A DNA stretch of 64,000 nt, from the NCBI RefSeq assembly GCF_026151205.1, contig NC_087076.1, positions 13,439,675-13,503,674 of the forward strand, given 5' to 3'. The notes below the pieces were generated by a model. That model had not been told where the DNA came from. It saw only the letters and a program-made list of their open reading frames with translations, and searched no databases. This stretch comes from Bolinopsis microptera (Eukaryota; Ctenophora; Tentaculata; Lobata; Bolinopsidae). Position 1 is the first letter of the stretch. Every line of letters starts with the position of its first letter. Shown piece by piece: positions 25,801 through 36,200 of this stretch. Position numbers and translations under genes: made by a program.

Positions 25801-28544
25801 ATGATAAAAATTAGAAATTTTAAAGAAATATTTGTTCGTTGCACACCCTGGTGATAGACGGCAGACATTTCAGATAAACCCCATGTTATCTCGATTGTAG
25901 TTCTGCTTTTGTAATTTTATATTTACCCCTTGCTCACATGATGTCTGGATTTAAGTAATAATACACTACAGATCGGATGAGTTCTTCGGTATTTCTTACA
26001 TTTCTTCATTTCTAGTCCTAACAAATCAACATTAATGTATACCGTATATTCACTCTAACATATTTCAGGTGCAGTGCAGCTTCAGCGACAACTTGTAAAG
26101 TAGCCTGTCCCGAAAATGACGTGTACGAGCCAGTGTGTATTGATGGCATCACATACACGACACCCTGTACCGCCGCTTGTACCAGTTACAATGCCACATC
26201 TTCCGTGAGTGTGTAACGGTCAAATGTGTGTCTATTAATGTTTGTGTGTGATCTTTGGGGAATGTTGTGGCATTCTGCCAGGATGTTTGTCAATTATTTC
26301 ACAACATTTGTTCTGTTAACTTTATTACAGGAATTTACAGATTCCTGTAATGGCCTCAATGCTCATCGTAGCTATTATTTTCTAAAAGCAATATAAACTG
26401 TCACTCATATTCCGGCTGGCTGCCAAGTCTGTGCACTGATCCTATTACTCTATTACAAATATGATAGCGATATCCGCTAACTTTTTATTACTATTTTCCG
26501 ATATTCAAAGTAGCGTGTCAGCTAAGTTTTACTTTCCAAACATGTGTCACAATAGTAGAGGGGATTGGGGAATGTGTGGGGATTGGGGAATGTGTGGCTG
26601 GTAAATCTCCAGGGACATCGCGTCATCGCTGTCCTGACGTTCTGTCTAGCATCTAATTATATTCATAACGAGAAGTTAATGTTGTAATAATTGAATTTGT
26701 TAGAAGACGCTGAGGATTAAGTAAGTTCCATAAATGATCTGCCAGCTCTGACGTTTAATTTACGAGATATTTTGGGATTAGGAAATAAAGTGCCACATAT
26801 TACAGATTCCTGCCACAAACTTTGAAACTTGGTTAAACGTGCATAATGTAGAATAATCAAGGATAATCGAATTTTAAAATTTATTTTTGTTTTTTTCGGC
26901 AAAAAAGGTTCTATGGACTCTAATTTCTGGGAGTGTAGAGGAATTTAGACTGCCATAACTTCCACAGAGAACCTTGATTTCTGCTCACTTCAGCTGTCAA
27001 TACCTGTATGTGTGCCAATAGTGATAATAGAGAGCAGCTGCTGATTGTTAATTGTTCTGGCAATAAAGCATTAGGTAATTACTATAGATAATCGTTAAAC
27101 GACAGGTATAATCCATTAAACGGGACAATTTGAGTATATTTAGGGTCATCGTTGTGACGCGCATTGCCTTGCATGTGTGGGCTAGTGCGTCCTGAGAGCA
27201 ATTATCGGACGCGCGCAGCGGCATATTCTGGCGACCCACGCGTGCTATTTCACTGACGTTACCTTCAAATTTAATTGTGTGTCATCGCAGCATACAAAGA
27301 TAAAATTAGCTAATTCGTGTTGATAAGCAGCTGCATGATAAGATATTAACACTGGGTGAAAGTGTTTGTTCAATATGAGTGATTTGAATTAAGGTATAAT
27401 ATGATTAATGTCAGGATATTGAGTGTGCGATTAGCGGTTCAGTGTCCATTTCCACTTTACAACGAACAATGAAGGTGGCGAGCCGAGCGAGTATTATAGC
27501 TGCATCCAATAAATATCATGACGGTAAACCTGTTGGTTTACTAATAAATTTCTTATTTCAGGATTTCTATGACTGTTGCGGCGCTGAAACAATCGCCACA
27601 GCCGGATCTTGCGATACACAATGCAAATGGCTGATACCTTACATTATCTGCCTTTTCTTAATAATGTTCTTCACCTTCCTCAATAATGTCATATTCCTCA
27701 CTGTTAACTTACGGTAAGTGTGATTATTATCGAATCTTGAATCGAATCTTTTCGGATTTCTGAGAAAATTATCACCCTAACTAGCAGTAGAATTATACTG
27801 AAACGTTGGCTTTAAATATGATTTCACTTGTGAAGGACTTTTAGAAATCTTGTTTAGTAATGTTGGTTATTTTCAGGTGTGTGAAGGACAGCGAGCGAGT
27901 AATGGCGATATCTTTACAGAGTGTAGCTTTTAGGGTGTTTGGCGCATTTCCAGGACCGATCATACTCGGAGCATTTATAGACAAAGCTTGCATCCTTTGG
28001 AACGTAAGTACCCATTTCATCCACTTCCTCGCCCTTTTTATGGGATTTTGTGTTTATTACAGTTTTCTTATATTTATTATGTCTAAGGAACATTTTGAGC
28101 TAATCATACCAGTATGGTATAGGTATTAAGGAGGTAAATACAACTCTACAATGTTCTGAAAAACTTTGAGTCCAAGATAATGGTGGATCCAGTAACACAC
28201 TTTTTCATGTACTACTGCAACCAAGTACCAGCAATTTTTCTAATTCCGATACTTTCCAGGAAAACGAGTGCGGTGAGAAGGGCGCTTGTCAAGAATACAA
28301 CAACTCCGAACTGATGACGGGAGCCGTTACCATGGCAATGATCGCCAAAATAGTCGGCACCATTCTCTACTTCATCGGCTGGAGGCTATGGGCCCACAGA
28401 GAGGCACAAAACTCCTCGATACCCTATTCGGACGATGTTAAATGTGGAGTTGTAACCAATGCTGTAACCGCTGATAACGAATCAGACGATCTTGAGTTAA
28501 AAGAAGACCTTAGTAAAGTTGAACTTTCAAATATATCTTTGTAG
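4881..28544 (+). CDS. SLCO-like: Organic anion transporter (SLCO/OATP family)
   Basis: A plasma-membrane organic anion transporter of the 12-helix OATP family, which carries amphipathic anions such as conjugated steroids and related compounds. I assembled ten coding exons with GT-AG borders and matching phases: 4881-5672, 5822-5890, 6140-6172, 7563-7723, 8695-8785, 15679-15818, 26069-26204, 27562-27713, 27877-28003, 28260-28544. They give 661 residues, normal for the family. Exon 1 covers the first six helices and carries the superfamily signature as NWVGAWWLGFL (about 235-245). The extracellular Kazal-like domain spans about 430-495, with Cys at 430, 438, 442, 452, 462, 466, 479, 480, 491 and 495. 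Family landmarks follow: TATAG-like IATAGSCDTQC, FFTFLNNV, and GAFPGPIILGAFIDKACILW. The tail is acidic and cytosolic. The start is the first in-frame ATG; candidate acceptors at 4808 and near 4879 suggest an upstream untranslated exon. Subfamily and substrate cannot be judged. Confidence 0.95.
6140..6172 (+). other. 33-nt in-frame microexon of the SLCO gene
   Basis: Eleven codons (APTNEAATVAE) sit between a TTCTTAG acceptor and a GTGAGA donor, in phase 0 on both sides. They fall between the exons ending at 5890 and starting at 7563. It would lengthen the intracellular loop between helices 6 and 7. Skipping it keeps the frame (650 residues), so it is a natural candidate for alternative splicing. 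Support is from splice signals and phase only. Confidence 0.6.
6444..6965. repeat. Direct duplication of about 125 bp
   Basis: 6444-6568 and 6838-6960 are diverged direct copies. Both run from GAAACTTTAGTT through TAATCTAAAC.TCATGTC to GGGAAAGTTTTCCTATA. The space between them, and part of the second copy, belongs to the mariner-like remnant at 6575-6997. Confidence 0.7.
6575..6997 (+). mobile_element. Mariner/Tc1-like remnant
   Basis: The ends are CAGGGTGTT and AACACCCTG, each flanked by TA, the target used by the Tc1/mariner superfamily. Inside, from 6624, a broken frame reads WPLYSPDLNPL. This matches the transposase C-terminal motif around the last catalytic acidic residue. Further on comes PKSVEELKNASRKEIK, the usual tail region. 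Most of the transposase is gone, so the element is dead. It lies in an intron of the SLCO gene. Confidence 0.75.
8786..10327. other. SLCO intron sequence, nothing recognised
   Basis: AT-rich intron without a credible exon or identifiable element. Frames here are short and carry no domain signature. Confidence 0.4.
10328..10503. repeat. 16-bp minisatellite
   Basis: About eleven head-to-tail copies of GGGGACCTCGTATTGA with few substitutions (two units have GGGGTCC), interrupted once by the 8-bp partial unit AGTATTGA. Both strands stay open through the array in some frames, giving artefactual repetitive peptides. It is intronic. Confidence 0.95.
11035..13158 (+). CDS. LINE reverse transcriptase ORF2, 5' truncated
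   Basis: Reverse transcriptase of a non-LTR retrotransposon. The frame is open from 11035, after a stop at 11032-11034, to 13158 (707 codons). No ATG marks the start, because the endonuclease domain is missing at the 5' side. A basic linker (YVLKRRRRKLN) precedes the RT domain. RT blocks are visible: ITPIYKKGDRTSAANYRPVS, DYAKAFDKVDH, GVPQGTVLGPILF and the catalytic FADDTKL. The C-terminal region of this clade follows (PVWNPSKITDIEAIENVQR; FGVNAARLWNLLP). The RT part is uninterrupted, so the copy is relatively young. The Jockey/CR1/RTE-like clade cannot be fixed by eye. It is inserted in sense orientation in the SLCO intron. Confidence 0.92.
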   Translation, partial: FLHSHTQNNTADSSSTSTGKSRQQRDKYVLKRRRRKLNVRIKALTERNPSSQNIAKLSKEVSLLTFEISELITKQLNENEAKAVSTIKTNPRFFYSYAKRFAKTKSSVSPIRDNSGTLKTDAIDKAELLQAQYVKVFSDPNAANVDACLAGLNPVPDRNLDSITFTVDDIVEAIKELDPYSSTPDGDIPAKVLTKCKDSLAVPIFLLWHDSFRSGVIPPSMKTQYITPIYKKGDRTSAANYRPVSITSHLIKIFERVLRKHIVQHMESNSFLSPHQHGFRKKRSCLTQLLDHVDNILKTLNSGDEVDVIYLDYAKAFDKVDHNILLAKAKRYGITGKTLQWLAEFLKNRLQTVVVEGEKSSFQIVISGVPQGTVLGPILFILYIDDQLDTLLTALGKVFADDTKLISKITDLVARCLLQEDLFNVIKWALQNNMQLNETKFEVINYKLNKSLLLRELPFSNEDYSYSSTNGEIIEPTQTVRDLGVLLSNDCSWTPHIHQMLKTAKKMASWVFSVFSDRSPFLMLTLFKTMVRSRLEYCCPVWNPSKITDIEAIENVQRNYTRRIIGCQQLDYWDRLKKLNLLSLQRRRERYILIHTWKMANDLAPNDINMVFKENARHGIKAIVPPLNNKSQRSVATHYENSFGVNAARLWNLLPRQVNILTALGPFKVLLARFLETFPDTPPTKGYTAITNNSLLEWNLQKDLNQE
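13159..13240 (+). mobile_element. LINE 3' end with short tandem tail
   Basis: Short 3' untranslated region of the preceding LINE. It ends in CCTAAAGTACCTAAAGTAAG then TAAGTA. A simple repeat tail instead of poly(A) is typical of CR1/L2/RTE-like LINEs. The related fragment at 15045-15402 ends in a similar tail. Confidence 0.65.
15045..15402 (-). pseudogene. LINE ORF2 C-terminal fragment
   Basis: A 104-codon minus-strand remnant related to the C-terminus of the LINE at 11035-13158. Both share SQR, then NSF.V....LWN..P, then FP(D)EPPAPGY and NSLL(D/E)W. On the minus strand it ends in ACAAAGTAACAAAGTAAGTA, resembling the tail of the longer copy. It is a 5'-truncated insertion in antisense orientation in the SLCO intron. 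Confidence 0.85.
16834..17593. mobile_element. MITE-like inverted-repeat element, about 760 bp
   Basis: It starts TACCTTACTCGGGATTATTA at 16834-16853 and ends with the near reverse complement TAATAATCCCGAGTAAGGTA (17574-17593). A second shared block, ATTTCGCCATATTTTTCCCG, occurs near both ends in direct orientation (about 16885 and 17521), followed by ACCGGTCGTTAATAAA. No coding sequence is visible. Superfamily unknown. Confidence 0.7.
18150..18490. repeat. Diverged tandem duplication of about 190 bp
   Basis: Two diverged direct copies, about 18160-18300 and 18355-18495. Both contain AAAAC.TCCAAGC, CTGCATCTCAT-like and TTTGTGAAAGG blocks and end near AAGCCAT.G.TTTT. It is intronic and non-coding. 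Confidence 0.5.
18600..22630. other. SLCO intron, nothing recognised
   Basis: About 4 kb of intron. Short open frames appear on both strands, but none has a domain signature or splice-site framing in the transporter's phase. A GTGAACTGTATG-like short motif recurs at 19700-19830. Confidence 0.4.
22636..22920. repeat. Poly-C minisatellite
   Basis: Six copies of a unit of about 40-52 bp: CATTGTATAATTTATCCTGT, then GGTTAAAAAGAACC, then a run of roughly 9-18 C, sometimes broken by a single G or T. The copies differ mainly in C-run length. The G-rich complement could form quadruplex structure. It is intronic. Confidence 0.95.
23000..26060. other. SLCO intron, nothing recognised
   Basis: AT-rich intron leading to the Kazal exon at 26069. 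A small direct duplication (AGAAAAGTAAA.GA.TCCCTG at about 23252 and 23283) is the only structure I noted. Confidence 0.4.
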
Positions 28545-29600
28545 AGAAGGGAGTTTGTGTTATCCTGTTCGGGAGATGTGTAATTCTTTAGTTCTTTCCA
28601 TAATTCCCAGTCAGTAATAATGAGCCTTAATCACTGGGACTACGTTGTACCTCTTAAATTAAAAGTGATAAAACTTTACCCAGTATTATACATCTTCCGT
28701 AGCATTAACTCTTTCATTTCATTGCAATTTCATCCTAAAATTCCTGTCATGTTGCATTAAATATTTTTGTGTTAACCATTATATTAGATAATTTTCGCCG
28801 TTTGTTTACCCGTATGATGTATATAATAAGTAACACATCCAAATAGAAACCACGTGTTTGGGGTTAACAACGTTCTGTTTTACAATAAGTGACTTCCAGG
28901 TAGGCGATGCTTTACAGAGTGTACAGTTGAATAAGTTTAGATGTAATCTAGTTAAGTAAAAGTTAAGTAAAAATGATTTATAGTGTTTGTAGTTGTAATA
29001 TGAATCAGTGATCGCAAGCTGGGGGAAATTACTGACGATTATTTAATAGAGTTGTAATATTTCAAGTTTAAAATAGAACTAGATAGAGGTTGTATATTGT
29101 AAACTATTCGATCGATGGAAGACTGTCCGGCAATTATATATCAATGTTTAAGAATTTTTAACCATTTAGTCGTTATGATCAGCTACAAAATTTTGATAGT
29201 GTAAGATTTTTAAATTTCTGTGTTTTAATATTGAAATTAGATTACTTAGTTTCACATGAAATAATAAAATCGTTTTCTTGTTCCAGTATGACCATATATT
29301 TTTAAATCTTAAAGACTCGCTGCAGTGCTTGCCGGAAAAAGATACACGCAATGTGTGGCAAACTGAGCCGCGAAATCCAACATTTAATTTCCTTCCGACG
29401 CCACTATCCAAAATACTGGTCACAACAGGACTGACACTTTACAAAAAATAACGCATGCATTTGTATATTGTTAGCAACTACATAAAATATTTACAACTCG
29501 TATAAAGACTTAAATACATGACTTTAAATTAAAATATCGGAACTGTGCGTGTCGGAACGCAAAGATTAAAACTACTGACCCTCAATCGATAAGAAATATA

Positions 29601-29739
29601 CAGGATGGGCCAAAATAAACTGAACATCCAATTATTCCAGTTGCTCCCAACACGAAAGGAAGCTGACCCAATACTCATACTGCTCAGTTTCCCATGTGTA
29701 GAGTTAATTTAAATGTTCAGCATATTTTGGTCCATCTTG
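29601..29739. mobile_element. Small mariner-like MITE, 139 bp
   Basis: The terminal inverted repeats are CAGGATGGGCCAAAATAAAC at the left and CAAGATGGACCAAAATATGC at the right (read on the minus strand), both followed by TGAACAT. A TA precedes the left end. It has no coding capacity. It lies in the tail-to-tail spacer between the transporter and the phosphatase gene. Confidence 0.75.
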
Positions 29740-29899
29740 TGGATGATAAAATGAACAAAATATGAATGATAAAACTTGACAGTGCGCTAGCAAGGCCTCA
29801 GTCAAGAGCTAATAAGAAATAGTTTCGTTATCTCAGAATAAATAATTTCCTATCCTATGTATATCATGCAAAGGTTTAGTGATTAACTAAGTTAAAAAA

Positions 29900-30077
29900 G
29901 GGTCGTTCACATATTACGTAATCAGCCGAGGGGGAGAGGTTTTCAAATGAAAACGGCTGATGCCGGATCTTTAGGTTTGGATCTTGGGGCCGAATAAGAT
30001 GTCGTAATATTGCTGCCAGGAATGGGGGATCGGGAGGATGTGTAAAACTGCCAACAAATTGATCATGTGAACGACCC
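29900..30077. mobile_element. MITE with 13-bp inverted ends, 178 bp
   Basis: It starts GGGTCGTTCACAT and ends ATGTGAACGACCC, a perfect 13-bp inverted repeat. It is non-coding. A second copy that has only the left end starts at about 35119 (GGGTCGTTCACATATTTCTT). The superfamily is not clear. Confidence 0.8.
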
Positions 30078-30244
30078 CAAATAAAGGTAAAATCTCTCGC
30101 AATGATCTTTAAAGAACTGTAGATCTGTAGATGAAAAAGTAGTTATGAGGTTAAAATGTGTGATGCTGATCTCGGCTAAGAATATGATTAAGATAAAATG
30201 GTAACAAATATATTTGAGCCATCTTATAACCACAACAATGTTCC

Positions 30245-30250
30245 TTTATT
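30245..30250 (-). promoter_or_regulatory. AATAAA overlapping the PTPDC1 stop codon
   Basis: On the minus strand the last codons read AGT AAA TAA AGG, so AATAAA overlaps the stop codon. It is followed by GT-rich sequence (CATTGTTGTGG). If used, the 3' untranslated region would be only tens of bases long. Confidence 0.5.
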
Positions 30251-33200
30251 TACTGGGCTTCATAACTCGCAATATTTCGTTGCGTTTCGAATGCAGTAAC
30301 GCTGTCAGTATAGGACTTAACCGTTTTAACTCTACCGTATCTTGACTCCCCTCTGCGGAAAATAAATTGTGTCCAGTTAATGCTTGGATATTACAAACCT
30401 AGCAACTATAATGCAACTATAACTTCTTTATAGCAAGGTTATTGCCCAGATATGATCAGCCTTAATTTGGACAATGTAGGGTCAGTTTTGTTCGTAACAC
30501 ATAATTTGTTCAGTGAACCTTACCATCAAAATCTATCTTAAGCATATTTTTACAGGAGGCATTGATCGAACAATACTTACTAGTGTCTTTTTGAGTGAGG
30601 AGATGCTGTAAAATTGAGAAAACCTCGCCACTTTTAAGATGAAATGGTCCATAAAGAAGCTGAAAAGAAAATGTTAAACTTATAAAAAGTAGTAGTAGTA
30701 CATAGTTGACAAAATGATCATAAAACATGAGGATTTTAAAATTTGCATAAGCTTCTATCCGTCAAGGGAATCAGATACAAATCTAAGCAAAAAATATCTC
30801 ACCACTGCGAAAGCAGTTGCCAGACAATGAACGGTAGCAACCAAGGGCGGAGACAGCGTATCAAAAGCGTTTGCAAGCCTCTCCAAGTACTTTGGAGTTG
30901 TTTCACCCTCGTTTCTGACTCTGATATCGCACTTTCTCAACAGAGCCTCCATCTCGAACACGCTGAGGACCGGTTTGGAGAGAGAGTTAAACCAGGCTTT
31001 CAGAAGGCTCCCTAGCTGGAACGGTGCCAAGTCACTCGTCTGAAAGAATGTTTTTAACCTTCATGTACTAAATAGTTTGACTCAATATTTTAACTTGTGT
31101 ACTCAATTTCACCAACATTTTGAAACCATCATATAAAATCACTGAACAAAACTTAGACTCTAAATAAAAGAGTACTTACTGACTCCCAGACGCCCACGTT
31201 TATCTGAGATATGACCAGATCTATATCGTACTTCGCACCACTGCCTTCTCCATCCTGTAACTCTTTACCAGATACCCCCGCTAGAAACTGCTTGATTGCA
31301 GTGTCAGCATCTTCTGAGATGTTGTGTAGATCTAGGATGCTGGCCGAGTCTCCCTTAAAATATATCCATTATCAAATGCAAATGTCATGATCATTGATAT
31401 CATGATATAATGCCTTACAAACAGTTAAAAGACACAGAAAGATGTGCTAACATTATCTATACTAAAGGTACTAAGAGCTAAAAAGATCGTCCGAGATATA
31501 ACCATCACTAATAAAAATACTGGATTCATTGACTTCATCCATGGTACTAATGATGCAAATCTCAAGTGATAGTTGATATGAATATGTCAGGTTACATCTG
31601 ACAGACCTCCTGAAGTAGGTCATTCTCCGGTGCCTCCACAGAGTCAGACGACACAACAGTGTCAGAAGAATTGGCCTGGTCCTGGTTGATGTGGGTCTGT
31701 GTCCGGGAAGACCTGGGACTCAGGTTCAGACGATGTGATATCTTGTTGATCCTGATATCCTGAGGTTGGATAATTGTTGCTTCACTGACAATACACTGGC
31801 AACATCACAGTCATAGTATTACAAAATGTATTCCCCCATATATGTTAGAACACAAGTCACATGAATATAACACAATTAACAAATTGTAGTAACTAACGTA
31901 GGGATGAGAAGGAGAAGGGAGGTCGGGTACGTTCTCCACACTCCTGGATCTCCTGAAGACCCCTGTAGTTGACATCAGTCTCTCAAGTTCCTCCACTTCT
32001 TTCTCTGTACACTCGGCTCCGTTCAGCGAGTCTAGGTCATCTTCATCTAGATCATACTGCTGCAAACAAAACTAAAATAACGTACAGTTATAGTCTAGTT
32101 GATCGGACATTCTCAGTTTAAAACTTAATTGACTCACCCTAGAAGTCTAATCCGTGTTTTTTTGTTGCCTATTTTAATCCAAAAACTCGGCCAGTACGAT
32201 GGATTTCCACGTGCATATAATCAGATCAAAAAAACCCAAAAGAAGATAACCTGGTAACTTGAAGGACACGTGACTGGTCTTGAAACTTCGTTATTAGCTC
32301 TGATCCTCTTGTGGAGAACACTGGTGGGCTGTCCTACTTTCTCCATCACCCAGCAACATACCATGTAAACAACCTGCAGACACAAATGTCTTAATCTTTG
32401 GAAGTTTTTGTACAAATTTTAAAGATGATATCGAAATTCTGCAGTAAAATGCATAGACGTAAATATATGTATGTCATGGTTATCATTACCGGAATGAACA
32501 ATAGTTGTCAGTATATTGTTATTTTGTTTTTAGTGTTACCTTTGGGGTGTACTTGAGTGTCTTCCCCTCGGTGCCGTGAAGAACTATTTTCTGATTTGCT
32601 ATAATCTCTTCAAGGTTGTAGCTTGGTAACAACGGCGCACTAATAATAAGCCGAAATGACATTGTTTTTTATTATACTGTTATAGTTTAAATATTTTAGA
32701 AACCTCCATGATCAAGAAAAATATTAAATCAAGAATGATCATTTAAAAAAACTTACTGTGAAGGGAATTGTATCCATAGTGGAGAAAGAAAGTTAGCGAA
32801 ACGAAATACAGCTTTCAGTTGTCCTCTCGTCTGGATGGACCGTGGCCTGTTCTTTCTCACCAGCAGAATTGCCTGAAATGTCGAAATGAGGTTAAATATT
32901 GGTCCCGTAATCTAATAAATAACTAATTAATACTCCATTACTCAAGAGAGAGCAAAATTTCTTCTGACCACTTGAAATGTAACTTCAGGTTGAGTTAAAT
33001 TAACGTTCTACAGAATAATAGGATTACGGATATATCTTTCCTTCAGCAGTTTTAGTTTGTCGTCATGCGACTTTATTATTGGAAACAAACTAATTGGGTG
33101 ACTAAATTGGTGCACTTGTCACTTTCTGGGGATTGGGAAATATCGTCTGAGTTCTGAACCGAGAAAAATTGAAGCTCTGCTGCAGTCTACGGGAATATTT

Positions 33201-36200
33201 AGAAATGAAAGTTATTCTGCGCGCAACAGATCGTGTTGTCAAAATGCTACACAAAATGCTGAAAGTCAAGTTTTTATATAAAACAGTTTACGCGCGTTAC
33301 AATATTGTTTCTTCACGATAGTGACAGTTCCTTACCATTTTACTCTTATATACTTGATAGCTCAGACAACAAGAGCGGAGACAATGTTCAGTGTTTACTG
33401 AATGGAAACCATGGCAACAAAAAAATGAGGAAATTCCAAATAGTTCACGATGTCATTCTACGAAGCATTCTATCGTAAAACGTATATATTTTAAGGAGAA
33501 ATACATATTAGCTAACAGCTAATTGTTTTTACAAGTGACCTATAACCGCCAATTAACGTGCAAATGACAAAACTAGCATGCTCGAACTTTTAACTTTAAG
33601 CAGAGGAAAATTTTGTGGGTCGAGACCTGGACATTTTGGGACTGAGATCTGAAAATTGTATTGTGACATGTTAATCTCTACTATAATTCAAAGAATTGTT
33701 TCTGTCTGTATGTCTGTACGACCGCCGACGTGCAAATTAGACGAGAAATAGGAATTTAGGTAACAACCAAAAGGTTCCATAGCAACGGTGTTTTAATGCA
33801 CACATGCACGTGCAAAGATTGTTTTAACGTCATTTTGATCGGTTTTGTGGTAATAACGTTGTGTTCAGTGCGAGCTACATTTTAATCGGCTGTATCTTCG
33901 GTGGGGATGAATACTTTTTGAAACGATTTGAACTTACTTCGAAAGAATACTATTAGGTTCCTCCCTGTTACCACGGGCTTTCTAGTAGCTTTATAATATT
34001 AACAATTGGTAGAATAATTCTTCTGGAAGCCAGCATGATAGGTGTGACTTATCCACCGATGCGTAAACCCATCCTCCGATGTATAACCAATCCTCCAGTT
34101 AGGATCGGAACAGGTACTTCAGTAGCAGGGAGGAGTTGAGTGTGCACTTCGATGTATAGAGTTTTTTGCTACTGGATATGGTAAAATAGGTCATTGGTTA
34201 CTCAAATCACCGAGGGCCGCATGTTGTGTGGAGCCACGCCCATATTTCATATCAGGCACGTATATGGGATATTTTTATCTCAGCTTCTGAAGGATTCTTT
34301 GTATGGTCATTCTGCATCAGAATTGATAAGGTATGCAAATCCTAGGGGGGATTTCTACCATAATTGATAATTAAGTACATGTTTGATGTTACTATTTGTT
34401 ACATTTTGTTTTCTGACAACTTAAAAGCTCAAAAATCTATCATGCCCCACACAAAACGGGCAAAGAATATAGTAAATTGGAGTTTTACTGTACGTGGTTT
34501 CGAGAAAAACGAAATCGTCAGGAACCTGTTCAGAGCGTAATAGCGTAATAACGTCATGGTCGATATTGCGAAATCCTTATTAGAGGCCATTCTATTTCTA
34601 CTGCATGGGGTTTACTATTAAGTTTCTATAAAGGAGGTGGTTGGCAGAACCACCTGTATTTAATTGTTATTGTTAGAGTAGTATTCTACCAGCTACCTTT
34701 TCACAAACTTTATAACGTCATTTTATTTAAATATCACTATGATTTTAGCTAATCTACAAACACTTACCTGAGGACCTCAGGCTGAGATTCGGCGGAATGG
34801 CAGGCTGAGAGTAGCCCAGTAAACAAGCACCTGCTCAAATTTCCTTTTGAATTCGATCACTAAATCGGTTCAATGATTTCTCTCCTAACAGCAGAATAGG
34901 CATTAGTGCCATAATATATTTGATTTTGTTGCCTATGGTCTTTGTAGCAAATTATTTGCAGCTGACAAACCTGGTAATGAACACACCTGACTTAGATTTG
35001 TAATCGTTGACAATAAAAAGCGTAGCTTTCTTTGCCAATTATACTTAGTGTGGTAAGCCAGTTTCTGTGCAATTCGAAATTGCATCGATTAATATTTATT
35101 TTTTGTTTTTTTATTTAAGGGTCGTTCACATATTTCTTAATCAGCGGAAGGGGGAAGGGGTATAGTTCCTAAGTTTAGTTCTTTTGGCGGCCAAATTCTG
35201 AAAAATGCCCGCCAAATTTCAGAATTCGGCCGCCAAATTTGAAGGCCTAACTCAAAATTCCACTCCAAAACTTAAGGTCATCAGACAATACGTTGATTCT
35301 GAAAATTTCATGAAAAAATATTGAGGGGGGGGGGGGGGGTGGGGTAGGTCTTGATTACGTTTGATTACGGAGGGGGGAGGGGGATAAAAATTGCTATTAA
35401 ATATTGATTAGTGATTCTCTCTGAGTAATTTTTCTAGCCCATCACTCAGTCTTTTTAACAACACAATTTGGAATAACTTCGATACAGTTGAGCGTAGAGT
35501 TATCCCTCTGTTATTGTTGCAATATGTGATATTGGGATGATGGTGATTATTCCTTTTCTCCAATCATTAGGAATATCCTCACTTTTCCATACCGTTTCAA
35601 AAAGATCCTTTAACCAAGGCAGAAGTCCAGGAGAACCTTACTTTAATAGTTCTTCAACTTCTTGATAGCTTCCTCAATTTCAAACAAGGACTGTGGTTCA
35701 TCATCATTACTAAGGTATTCAAAAGAGAGTACCTTTTCATCCTGATCCAATATAAAGAAATCCACCGCATTTGCTGCTGGTGTCAACTATATATCGCTAT
35801 TAAAAATAGTAATTCTGGCAAGGGATCATACAGATACCATGTGCATTGTGCTAATAGACTCTGGGGTATTTAAACACAAAAAGGGTTCAAATTTCATTAA
35901 ATCGATAGAGATCGCATTTGTGTCGTTTGTTCGGTAAGGTATTTAGTGACTTTGTCTTTGATAATTGAAAATTTGTTCACTCGCCGTGACCTCACCCACA
36001 TTATCTATGCTAGTATGAGATAAAGTAGGCACTCCATCCTGTACAGTACCGTTGGTACCCTGATTTTGAACGGGAACCGGTCACTGTGGCGGAAGTCACT
36101 GCGGCGGTGTTTTAAAGCTAATCGATTTTGTTATTATATTAGCAGTGCTAGGTCTATCTTATAGGTTTAGTTTCTAGTGCCGCCGTACTGTCCAAAGTAA

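Noticed and set aside
30246-33338. A separate gene starting at 33336 with a RhoGAP-like domain (GVFRRS resembling an arginine finger; LLKAWFNSLSKPVLS resembling a RhoGAP helix)
   Set aside because: The first full exon reads on from the phosphatase exon at 40473 in phase and matches the PTPDC1 continuation; the C-terminal segment matches the PTPDC1 C-terminus better than RhoGAP.
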